Assembly: GCA_963818925.1 (NCBI GenBank)
Contig: CAWFTN010000001.1
Span: forward strand, 372,001 to 436,000
Source: JAMXLG01 sp963818925
GTDB taxonomy: Bacteria > Vulcanimicrobiota > Vulcanimicrobiia > Vulcanimicrobiales > Vulcanimicrobiaceae
Direction of reading: 5' to 3'
DNA length: 64,000 bases
The position numbers and the translations under genes were made by a program. Positions within the stretch are counted from its first letter, which is position 1. Every line of letters starts with the position of its first letter. Below, piece after piece: positions 31,893 to 39,505 of the stretch. The notes beneath the pieces are model-generated. The model was not told the DNA's origin, did not search any database, and worked only from the letters and a program-made list of their open reading frames with translations.

Positions 31893-33104
31893 TTACTGTA
31901 TCGGCTGTTTGCTTCCGAAAGTGTCGAAGACGGCTTGATCCCACCGCCACAGCTCCTCGAAGAATGCCCTAGCGAGACCGTGGCCGCCGCTCGTGCCGGA
32001 GATTTCACCGATCGTCCGGCGTCCATCAATCAGGTTTAGCATTCGTTCGCGGCGTGCGTCGATCGGCAGCCAGAGGTCCCTGTACGTATGATTGCGATTG
32101 ATCAAGACAGCGCCCGCACCGGGCGGTAATTGCTCGCGTACGGTTACCGCGTCCGGAAACCGAAGCGGAACATACGTAAGCCAGGCATCGTCCGTGAACG
32201 ATATTGCGGGTGGCTCGCCGTTAAATGCGATCGCGCTGTGGCGCACCATCGTTCCGCGAAAAAGTTCCATAGCGGCATATTGCTGTTCGGGTGGAAGTGC
32301 CGCAAGCTTCCCCGCATGCGGTGTTGACGCGAACGTTCCGCAATACGGCAGATACGGCGCTTGGCGAATCCACCGGCCGAACGTCAGGCCGTTGCGTTCC
32401 AGGAGATCGAGAAACTCCGGCACCGCGTATGGACGGTCGTTCGGATGCAGCAGCGCGTCAGCCAAGCCCGCTTCGGTCGCGAAATCTCGAGATGCGCCGA
32501 TCACGGCGGCGAGCGGATGGTTTTCGGGAAGTGCTTGCAGCGTCGCGGCCAGCTCACGTACGTCCGGCGGCGTCCATCCCATGCCGAGCCGCCGGCAGTA
32601 TTGCTGGAGCATGTAAACACCGGCGCGCCCATAAGGCGCATACACCATAACGTGCATCGAACCCGCGGGTTTGAGGATCGCGGTGAGCGCGCGTAGCGCA
32701 GCATCGGGATCCGTCAGATGATGAAGCACGCCCGTGCATGCAATGTGATCGAACGTTGCCCCGAGTTCCGCAGCGCGTTCGATGGGAAGTTCCCGCAGCT
32801 CGAGATTATCGAGCGAGTGGTGGTGCTTGAGTTCGTTCTCGCATTCGAGACTCTTTGCGCTGATATCGATGCCGATGACGCGAGCGTCTGGCCAACGCAC
32901 GGCATAATGCGCCGCTTGTACGGTTCCGCAACCCGCAACGAGGACCGTCCGATCGTCGCGATACGGTTCGCCGGGCCACAGTAGACATGACTCGGCCCGC
33001 CGCCGCTCGCCGTCCCAGATGCCTTTGTATGCATCCAGGTCGTCGACCGGCGGCGGGTAGGAATGCGTGTCGTAGAACGCTCCGAGGTTAACCGTGCGGC
33101 GTCT
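31893..33104 (-). CDS. Class I SAM methyltransferase with C-terminal domain; start non-canonical or unclear
   Basis: The Rossmann methyltransferase core begins before the only canonical start (GTG at 32900). The open frame from 33104 encodes the family's N-terminal SYPPPVDDLDAYKGIWD and the essential SAM-binding motif TVLVAGCGTVQAAHYAV. After 32900 come ARVIGIDISAKSLECENELK, FDHIACTGVLHHL and a C-terminal domain (about 150 residues, ending DTFGSKQPIQ) with a small winged-helix-like part (LIDGRRTIGEIS). No ATG, GTG or TTG exists between the stop at 33105-33107 and 32900, so initiation may use GTT, ACG or CTG near the sulfatase stop (33088). A damaged start is the alternative. The substrate is unknown. 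Confidence 0.75.
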   Translation of the reverse strand, partial: RRRTVNLGAFYDTHSYPPPVDDLDAYKGIWDGERRRAESCLLWPGEPYRDDRTVLVAGCGTVQAAHYAVRWPDARVIGIDISAKSLECENELKHHHSLDNLELRELPIERAAELGATFDHIACTGVLHHLTDPDAALRALTAILKPAGSMHVMVYAPYGRAGVYMLQQYCRRLGMGWTPPDVRELAATLQALPENHPLAAVIGASRDFATEAGLADALLHPNDRPYAVPEFLDLLERNGLTFGRWIRQAPYLPYCGTFASTPHAGKLAALPPEQQYAAMELFRGTMVRHSAIAFNGEPPAISFTDDAWLTYVPLRFPDAVTVREQLPPGAGAVLINRNHTYRDLWLPIDARRERMLNLIDGRRTIGEISGTSGGHGLARAFFEELWRWDQAVFDTFGSKQPIQ

Positions 33105-34602
33105 TCACCTGTTCGAGAACGGAATCGAGGTTGAACGACGCTGGTTTCTGTCGTGGCGGAAACTTCACAAAGTCCTGTATTTGTTGCGCGATCACCTCTT
33201 GCATGAGATACATTTGCGGAACGTGATCGACACACCAATCCCAGTAGCGGTTCGAGTTGAAATCCGCTCGTTCGAACGGATCGCGTCGAAGATTCATGAT
33301 GTGCGGTAGACGCAATTTCACAAATGGCTCCGCCCAGATGTCCGTCGAGTTGGCGCGTTGAACGGCAAGCTGGAATTTATAGTCGCCGACGCGCACCGCC
33401 ATGATGTCGCCGTCATCGCTAAAGTACACGATGAAGTTTCTCGGGCTTTCTTTTACCTCGCCCCGGAAATACGGACCCATGTCATAGCCGTCGAGATGAA
33501 CGTTGAACTTTTTGCCGTCGACCGTCGTTCCGTCGAGCAACTGCTGTGAGACGTTCGGATTTCCCGCAGCGGCAAGGATCGTCGGAAACATATCGATGTG
33601 CGAGACGATGCCGTTGTAGACCGACCCGGGCTCGATGTTGCCCGGCCAGCGAATGAACGACGGCACGCGCCATCCGCCTTCCCAGTTGGAGTCCTTTTGG
33701 CTGCGGAACGGCGTGTTTGCGCCATCGGGCCAAGTGTCGTTTTCCGGTCCGTTGTCCGTTGAGTACATGACGAACGTGTTGTCTGCGATTCCCAGTTCAT
33801 CGAGTTTGTCGAGGATCATGCCGATTTGTTCGTCGTGCACGACCATGCGATCGCTGTACGGATCCTGGCCGCTCTTTCCGAGGTTCTTCTCCGCAACATG
33901 CGTGCGGAAGTGCATCGCCGTCGAGTTATACCACATGAAGAACGGCTGATCGGCTTTAACTTGCTCTTCCAACCACGCGATGGCGCGCGACGTAATCTCC
34001 TCGTCGATCGTTTCCATGCGCTTCTTCGTGAGCGGTCCGGTGTCGACGACGGTTTGCATGCCGACGCGTCCCCACCGCGGATCCACCGTCGGGTCGTCCG
34101 TGTCGGTCGCTTTGCAATCGAGCACGCCGCGAGGACCAAACTTCGCTTTGAACGCGGGGTCTTTCGGATAGTCCGGCAATTCGGGCTCTTCTTCGGCGTT
34201 GAGGTGATAGAGGTTGCCGAAGAACGCGTCAAAGCCGTGGACAGTAGGCAAGAACTCGTTGCGATCTCCCAAGTGGTTTTTACCGAATTGTCCCGTCGCG
34301 TATCCGAGCGGTTTGAGCAATTCCGCAATGGTGGGATCTTCTGGCTGAAGACCAACGGTTGCACCGGGCATGCCGACTTTCGTTAGTCCGGTGCGGATTG
34401 GATTTTGTCCGGTAATGAAGCACGCGCGACCCGCGGTGCAACTTTGTTGTGAATAATAGTCCGTGAACAAGGCGCCTTCGTCGGCAACGCGATCGATATT
34501 CGGCGTGCGATACCCCATCATTCCGTTACTAAATTTACTGACGTTCCATATCCCGACATCGTCGCCCCAAAGGATCAAAAAATTCGGCTTCTTCGCTGGC
34601 AT
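33088..34602 (-). CDS. Arylsulfatase-family sulfatase
   Basis: A 504-residue cytosolic-looking sulfatase (no signal peptide). Metal-binding NFLILWGDDVG opens the chain. The formylglycine motif is QQSCTAGRACFITGQ, with Cys55 at the modification position. Later elements are GYATGQFGKNHLGD, VMYSTDNGPENDTW and GGWRVPSFIRWPG. The usual CxPxR is here CTAGR, with Ala replacing Pro, which also occurs in a subgroup of bacterial sulfatases. It would need a formylglycine-generating enzyme, none of which is in the window. The methyltransferase frame follows with overlap. Confidence 0.9.
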   Translation of the reverse strand: MPAKKPNFLILWGDDVGIWNVSKFSNGMMGYRTPNIDRVADEGALFTDYYSQQSCTAGRACFITGQNPIRTGLTKVGMPGATVGLQPEDPTIAELLKPLGYATGQFGKNHLGDRNEFLPTVHGFDAFFGNLYHLNAEEEPELPDYPKDPAFKAKFGPRGVLDCKATDTDDPTVDPRWGRVGMQTVVDTGPLTKKRMETIDEEITSRAIAWLEEQVKADQPFFMWYNSTAMHFRTHVAEKNLGKSGQDPYSDRMVVHDEQIGMILDKLDELGIADNTFVMYSTDNGPENDTWPDGANTPFRSQKDSNWEGGWRVPSFIRWPGNIEPGSVYNGIVSHIDMFPTILAAAGNPNVSQQLLDGTTVDGKKFNVHLDGYDMGPYFRGEVKESPRNFIVYFSDDGDIMAVRVGDYKFQLAVQRANSTDIWAEPFVKLRLPHIMNLRRDPFERADFNSNRYWDWCVDHVPQMYLMQEVIAQQIQDFVKFPPRQKPASFNLDSVLEQVKTPHG

Positions 34603-34678
34603 TCGAATGTGCTCTCCATTTCTTTTAGTCGCAGCGCACGATCAGAATAGCGCAGGCAAGGACGAGTTATTTATCCGA

Positions 34679-35545
34679 TTATCGCAGAACTGCACGTGTG
34701 AGATGCTCGGCGGACTTCACAACGTTGCGTAGCAATGCGACGTTCGTTACCGGTCCAACGCCGCCCGGGACGGGAGTAATTGCGCCGGCGACTTCGAGCA
34801 CAGATTCATAATCGACGTCGCCTTTGAGTTCACCGTTGACGACCGTCGTGCCGACGTCGATCACGGTCGCGCCGGGCGCGATGTCTTTCCCGCCGATGAG
34901 TCCGGGAACGCCCGTGGCGACGACGACGATTTCCGCCATCTGCACGTCCGGCTGCAAACTCTCGCTCTCTTTGTGCAGCACGGTGACGCTCGCGTCTTGT
35001 GCTAGCATCAACATCGCGACCGGTGCGCCGACGACGATTGAGCGTCCGATCATCACCGCGCGGCGTCCGCGCAGCGGCCAGTGGGGGCTGCGCTCGAGGA
35101 GCAGCATCACCGCGGCAGGCGTCGCCGGGACGAACTCCGTTCCGCTGCCGAAGGCCAGGTGACCTTGGTTCACAGGGTGGGTCCCGTCGACGTCCTTTTG
35201 GACGGGAATTGCATCGGCGATCTCGCGGATCGAGAGATGCGGCGGGAGCGGCTGCTGTAACATCACGCCGTGGACGGCTGGATCGTCGCGGAGGCGTTCC
35301 AAACACTCGCGCACGTCGGCGGCCGACGCATGCTCCGGGAGGCGGTCGACCTCGACCAATATGCCGACGCGATCGCCGGTTTTCACCAAGTTGCGAACGT
35401 ACGCGACGCTCGACTCGTTTTCTCCGACGAAAACGATCACGAGTTTGGGATGAATCCCGAGCTCGCGTAGCGCACTCGTACGTGCGATCAGTTCCGTACG
35501 CAGGTCGGCGGCCAGCGCCTTGCCGTCGAGAATGTGGGCGGACAC
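34679..35545 (-). CDS. folD: FolD methylene-THF dehydrogenase/cyclohydrolase with catalytic Lys replaced
   Basis: A 288-residue FolD protein. The dehydrogenase/cyclohydrolase features GVMLQQPLPPHLS, QKDVDGTHPVN, IGRSIVVGAPVAML (NADP binding) and PGGVGPVTNVALL are complete. The catalytic segment, normally SxxYVxxKxK, reads SSVAYVRNLVKTGDRVG: the Tyr (49) is kept, but the Lys four residues later, essential for the cyclohydrolase step, is Leu53. It may therefore be dehydrogenase-only or use the Lys at 55. The GTG start lacks a clear ribosome-binding site. It is divergent from the 35580 gene. Confidence 0.92.
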   Translation of the reverse strand: MSAHILDGKALAADLRTELIARTSALRELGIHPKLVIVFVGENESSVAYVRNLVKTGDRVGILVEVDRLPEHASAADVRECLERLRDDPAVHGVMLQQPLPPHLSIREIADAIPVQKDVDGTHPVNQGHLAFGSGTEFVPATPAAVMLLLERSPHWPLRGRRAVMIGRSIVVGAPVAMLMLAQDASVTVLHKESESLQPDVQMAEIVVVATGVPGLIGGKDIAPGATVIDVGTTVVNGELKGDVDYESVLEVAGAITPVPGGVGPVTNVALLRNVVKSAEHLTRAVLR

Positions 35546-35579
35546 GCGGTCGCGGTTTCGTGCGTAGGAGGAAGGTCAC

Positions 35580-35864
35580 CTGGAACACGTGCGGCGCGAA
35601 GTGCGCCTGGGGTCCAATTTCGCAGCGGAAAGCTTCGAACACGCTTTCGAACGTTTCGTTCAAATCTATAATGTGTCGCCGAAACTCGCGCGCTGCAGCC
35701 CCGATGTCCTCTCGCGCTATTGCCGGCTCTTCGAGTCGGGTGACGACGCGGCGCGCAAACGAGAGGTCCGCTTCCGCGGCGTTCCGCTGTATGCGGCCGT
35801 GATGCCGGCCGGAACGATTGCGTTCGAAGGTGAGGTCGACGAAGACCGGATGGGCGACTGGTGA
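35580..35864 (+). CDS. Small hypothetical protein, probable CTG start
   Basis: A product of about 94 residues with no recognised family (EVRLGSNFAAESFEHAFERF, VQIYNVSPKLARCSPDVLSR, FRGVPLYAAVMPAGTIAFEG). The only canonical start is the GTG at 35589, whose spacing to the strong AGGAGG at 35566-35571 is 17 bases. A CTG at 35580 lies 8 bases after AGGAGG, so I take it as the start. The stop overlaps the GTG of the TlpA-like gene, placing it first in that operon. Confidence 0.6.
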   Translation: MEHVRREVRLGSNFAAESFEHAFERFVQIYNVSPKLARCSPDVLSRYCRLFESGDDAARKREVRFRGVPLYAAVMPAGTIAFEGEVDEDRMGDW

Positions 35865-36391
35865 ATCGACAATTACGCTGGCTGCTGATTTTCGCCGTGT
35901 TCGCAATCGCCGCAATCATCATCGTTCCGTTCTTTCGCTCCGATTCGTCGCACGCGACCGGTCCGTCGGCGCTCGCCGGCACTGCAGCTCCCGTGTTCTC
36001 GTTGCTCGACGACCGGGGGGACACCGTGTCGTTGCAACAGTATCGCGGCCACATCGTGCTGATGAATCTGTGGGCATCGTGGTGTCCGCCGTGCCGCGCC
36101 GAAATGCCCGATCTTCAGCGCCTTTCGCAGCAATATGGTTCCGCGGGTCTCGTGGTCGTCGGTGTCAATGAAGGCGAATCACCGGAACGCGCGCGTGCCT
36201 TCGCGCAGTCGCTCGGGATTCGCTTTCCGATCTGGGTCGACGATCAACAACGGTACGGCCGTCTGTATGCGGCGCTCGGCATGCCGACGACGGTCGTGAT
36301 TGGAAAGGACGGCAACGTCGTGAAAGGATTCGACGGCGCCCTGACCCTCTCGCAGATGCAAGACGCAGTGCGGCCGTACTTGAATTCGTGA
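35861..36391 (+). CDS. TlpA/ResA-like membrane-anchored thioredoxin
   Basis: A 176-residue thiol-disulfide oxidoreductase. An N-terminal membrane anchor (WLLIFAVFAIAAIIIVPFF) precedes a thioredoxin-like domain with GHIVLMNLWASWCPPCRAEM (CPPC, Cys75 and Cys78) and the cis-Pro region GMPTTVVIGKDG. Such proteins reduce disulfides outside the membrane, often apocytochrome c. It starts with GTG and overlaps both neighbours by 4 bases, in a three-gene operon with a polytopic membrane protein. Confidence 0.9.
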   Translation: MNRQLRWLLIFAVFAIAAIIIVPFFRSDSSHATGPSALAGTAAPVFSLLDDRGDTVSLQQYRGHIVLMNLWASWCPPCRAEMPDLQRLSQQYGSAGLVVVGVNEGESPERARAFAQSLGIRFPIWVDDQQRYGRLYAALGMPTTVVIGKDGNVVKGFDGALTLSQMQDAVRPYLNS

Positions 36392-37320
36392 TCGCGAGCG
36401 TCATCGCCGGTGCAGCGCTCATGATATGCGCGCTGATCGAGTTGCTTTTGCCCGGCAAAGATCTCTATCACTACGGCTGGTTCAACGTGCTGCTGGGCGC
36501 GCTCGTCGTCATTGCGGTATTGCCGCTGGCGCGAACGCTACGCGCAATGCAATCGCCACGCGCGCGCGCCGGGTTTGCTGCGTGCATTGCGGGTGCCGTG
36601 GTCGCAGGGTTTGCTACGATCGCTTCGGGGTTGCTCGGTCCCGACACGCAGGTACTCGTTGCCGCGCCGGGCGCAACGGTAAGGGTCGACGAGCTCGGCG
36701 GTTCCCTTGTGTTTCCGATTGCCGCAACGAACGGCGCGTCGCAGTCGGACATACAACTCGTGCGCGGGGGACGTGCGCAGGCAATAACCGGCCGGCGTTA
36801 TGACGGGCCGTTTCTCCTCGAAGGCGTCCCACGTCAGGTCGTCACCGTCGACGTCTTGGATTTGCGTGGAGGGCATCTCACGATCACGCAACCGACGGGA
36901 AATACGTTCCTTTCCCCGGTGTTACTGATGCAAACGCAACAGGTGATTGCGGGGATGACCGTTCCCTACGACTCATTTGCGGTTCCGGCCGCGCATCGCG
37001 TCGTGAAGGCGGTGCTCTTCAGTGCCGAACAGGCCGCCCGTATGACATCGCTCGGCACCGCGACACCGGCGGTACTCTTCGACGTCGAGAACGAGAGCGA
37101 AGTCGAAGTGAAGAACGGCATCGCCGTGGCGCGGGATGGCGCGCGCGTGGTAGTCGGCGGGATTCAACTCTCACCGCACGTTTTCGATTATCCGGCCGTG
37201 CGTGTCACCTCGGTCCCCGACATTCGCATCGTCGCCTTCGCAGTGGTGCTCATTATCGCCGGCGCGATCTTAACGCGCATGCCGCGAAGGGTTAATCATC
37301 AGGAGATGCCGGTTCGGTAG
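36388..37320 (+). CDS. Membrane protein of unknown function beside TlpA
   Basis: A 310-residue protein with three N-terminal membrane segments (VIAGAALMICALIELLL, WFNVLLGALVVIAVLPLA, AACIAGAVVAGFATIASG). It then has a large extracytoplasmic beta-rich domain (GATVRVDELGGSLVFPIAAT, LLMQTQQVIAGMTVPYDSFA) and a C-terminal membrane segment (IVAFAVVLIIAGAILTRM). The DELGGSLVFP stretch and pairing with a TlpA thioredoxin recall ResB/cytochrome-c-biogenesis systems, but no diagnostic motif is seen. It overlaps the thioredoxin gene by 4 bases. Confidence 0.75.
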   Translation: MIASVIAGAALMICALIELLLPGKDLYHYGWFNVLLGALVVIAVLPLARTLRAMQSPRARAGFAACIAGAVVAGFATIASGLLGPDTQVLVAAPGATVRVDELGGSLVFPIAATNGASQSDIQLVRGGRAQAITGRRYDGPFLLEGVPRQVVTVDVLDLRGGHLTITQPTGNTFLSPVLLMQTQQVIAGMTVPYDSFAVPAAHRVVKAVLFSAEQAARMTSLGTATPAVLFDVENESEVEVKNGIAVARDGARVVVGGIQLSPHVFDYPAVRVTSVPDIRIVAFAVVLIIAGAILTRMPRRVNHQEMPVR

Positions 37321-37341
37321 CGCACGCGTCGGAATCCGGAA

Positions 37342-37377
37342 ATGCGAGTCGGAATCATCGGCAAGGGACGCGCTGGG
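37342..37377 (+). pseudogene. Possible N-terminal remnant of a Rossmann-fold gene
   Basis: After the preceding operon an ATG opens MRVGIIGKGRAGW, closely resembling the dinucleotide-binding N-terminus of Rossmann (DUF2520-like) proteins. It then runs into sequence that only shadows the opposite-strand deacetylase gene. It could be the stub of a deleted gene or a chance match. Confidence 0.2.
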
Positions 37378-37451
37378 TGGCGTGTACCTCTGCGCGACCG
37401 TTTCCCGTGCATGGCATACGAGACGCGGAGCGGCAGCGTTGCGTGCTCCGT

Positions 37452-38177
37452 TCAGTCGCGTGGTGCGTGCAACCGTGCAATAGATTGCGTCCCAAGCTCT
37501 CTCGCAAGTTCGTCGAGCGTCGTGATGTTCTTGACGCGCAAGCGGGTCAGCTCGAAGCGCGGCTCCATGCCGAGCCGATGCGACGGATCGGTTGTAAAGG
37601 CGAGCGCGATCGGCTCTTTTTCGAGAACTGTTTCCGTTGCGCGATCGAACGTTCCGCCGGGATAGGCATACGTATCTGCATCGATGCCGTGCTCGTGCAA
37701 CGCGGCAAGACACCCTTCGATTTCGTCGCGTTGCGCTTCGGGTGAGAGCGAAGCGAGACTGACGTGTTCCACGCTGTGCCCGCCGATCGACATGCCGTTG
37801 CGCTGCATCTCTTCGATTTCCGGCCAGGTGACGTGATTGCGCCGGCCGACGTTTCCGGTCGTGATGAAAAACGTAGCGCGCGCATGGTGCGAAAGCAGAA
37901 CCGGAAATGCCTGGCTGTACTGATCGACATAGCCGTCGTCAAACGTCAGAATCACCATGTCGTCCGTCGAGTGATGTGCCTTCGTCGCTTCCAGGTAATC
38001 GTCGACGCTGACGGCGCGTAAGCGCCGGCTTTCGAGGTAATCGAGCTCGTCGGCAAGCTGCGCCGGCGAAACCGTTAGCGCGCGGCCCACGGCGTCGGGC
38101 GGCGTCTGTGCATCGACCTGGTGGTACATCAGCACCGCGGGTAGACGGAGAAGTAAAACCAGAAGAAGATGTATCAA
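37452..38177 (-). CDS. Polysaccharide deacetylase (NodB domain, CE4)
   Basis: A 241-residue exported carbohydrate esterase 4. A short N-terminal hydrophobic segment (IHLLLVLLLRLPAVLMYHQ) precedes the NodB domain with MVILTFDDGY (catalytic and metal Asp), ISIGGHSVEHVSL-type motif 2 (HSVEH) and TYAYPGGTFD motif 3. Family members remove N- or O-acetyl groups from peptidoglycan, chitin or exopolysaccharide. It is the last gene of the seven-gene minus-strand run and overlaps the PmbA-like gene by 4 bases. Confidence 0.9.
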   Translation of the reverse strand: MIHLLLVLLLRLPAVLMYHQVDAQTPPDAVGRALTVSPAQLADELDYLESRRLRAVSVDDYLEATKAHHSTDDMVILTFDDGYVDQYSQAFPVLLSHHARATFFITTGNVGRRNHVTWPEIEEMQRNGMSIGGHSVEHVSLASLSPEAQRDEIEGCLAALHEHGIDADTYAYPGGTFDRATETVLEKEPIALAFTTDPSHRLGMEPRFELTRLRVKNITTLDELARELGTQSIARLHAPRD

Positions 38178-39505
38178 AATTCCGTGGTGCTCGTGAAGTT
38201 GAAGCGTTCGATCTTTGCGGTAGGGACGACGAGTGAGTACGAATATTGCCCGGTGCGGTGCTGGTCTTTCGAGAATGACACGACGCCGAGCGCTTCAACG
38301 ATACTCTGATTGAAGCGCAAATTGCGCACGCCGCCGGTAATGCGTCCGTGTTCGATGAGGAACGTCCCGTCGCGCGTCATACCGGTAACGATCGTTTTCT
38401 TCTGATCCACCGTGCGTATATACCAGAACCGCGAGATCAAAAGGCCGCGCGTCGTCTCCGCGATCAGCTGCTCCGTCGATTTCGCTCCAGGTGAGACCAC
38501 AACGTTGAGCGCTTGTGGTCCCCACGCGTTAGGTGCCGGAAGCGCATGGCCGGTATTCGGCCGGTTCAGTTTCTTCGCATAATAGCTGTCGGTCACGATG
38601 TTGCGCACGATGCCCGCTTCGACAAGCGTAAGACGCTCTTTCGGCTGCGCTTCGAAGTCGAACGGCATGCCCGGCGCAAGCGGGTGCGCGTAATCGTCGT
38701 GAATCGTCACCGCATCATCGAAATACGACTGGTCGAGTCCGCCGCTGCAGAACGACGACCCTTCATCGTACGACTGGGCGGAAAAGTGTCCCATCAGATA
38801 GGCGAGCAGTTCTCCGAATGCGGGCGGTTCCAAAATAACGGTCCATTCGCCCGGCTCGACTGTTTGCGGCTCGCCGGATTCGCGTGCCTTGTGGATCGCC
38901 CGGCGGCCCACCTCGCGTCCGTCGACAGCACCCATTTTGGTCGAATAAAACTCGGCGAATCCCGACGAATCGGCTGCGATCATCTTCACGTTCGCTTGCG
39001 CGTTGGTGCCGTCGAACGACGCAAGTGCGCCCGACGAATTGGCAATCGTGACGCCGGAGCGCGCCGTTGACGCGTAGCCTGCGCACCAGTAACCGGCCTC
39101 GTCCGCCTCAGTGAGAATCGAGTCGCAGATTTGCGCGCGCGCGAAGGCGTCAGCCCGCGCCGTCGCATCATCGAATGCGCCTTTGGGAGCAGAGACGGCG
39201 CCGCCCGAGGGCAGCGTCGGGTGCAGCGGGTCCGCAGGCGCGAACGCCGCCATATCGACGGCGCGACGGACGAGTTCGTCGAGATCGGCGTCGCCCGTGC
39301 GATTGCCTGCCGCGACCCCGGTGCGCCCGTCGACGATCGCGCGAACGGAGACGTTGACGTCGATTGCGTCGACGTTTTGATTCGATACGCCGTGCGTGAA
39401 GCGCGTCAACGCGCTATTCGTTGCCGTCACGATCACTTCGGTTTGGTGGGCGCTCGAGGCCGCGAGCGCGCGTTGTGCGATCGTTTCGCGCTGCGCCTTA
39501 TCCAC
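38174..39505 (-). CDS. pmbA: PmbA/TldE-like TldD-family protein
   Basis: A 443-residue TldD/PmbA-family protein, usually the non-catalytic partner of TldD in a heterodimeric metalloprotease that digests unstructured peptides, such as RiPP leaders. Features are TRFTHGVSNQNVDAIDVNVS, DGRTGVAAGNRTGDADLDEL, SAQSYDEGSSFCSGGLDQ and a C-terminal KKTIVTGMTRDGTFLIEHG. No HExxxH is present. The GTG at 39505 overlaps the tldD stop (8 bases) and gives a normal length; an upstream frame to 39652 is a shadow of tldD. Confidence 0.9.
   Translation of the reverse strand: MDKAQRETIAQRALAASSAHQTEVIVTATNSALTRFTHGVSNQNVDAIDVNVSVRAIVDGRTGVAAGNRTGDADLDELVRRAVDMAAFAPADPLHPTLPSGGAVSAPKGAFDDATARADAFARAQICDSILTEADEAGYWCAGYASTARSGVTIANSSGALASFDGTNAQANVKMIAADSSGFAEFYSTKMGAVDGREVGRRAIHKARESGEPQTVEPGEWTVILEPPAFGELLAYLMGHFSAQSYDEGSSFCSGGLDQSYFDDAVTIHDDYAHPLAPGMPFDFEAQPKERLTLVEAGIVRNIVTDSYYAKKLNRPNTGHALPAPNAWGPQALNVVVSPGAKSTEQLIAETTRGLLISRFWYIRTVDQKKTIVTGMTRDGTFLIEHGRITGGVRNLRFNQSIVEALGVVSFSKDQHRTGQYSYSLVVPTAKIERFNFTSTTEF

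Noticed and set aside
34830..35915. 361-codon minus-strand open frame
   Set aside because: Arg-rich out-of-frame shadow of folD.
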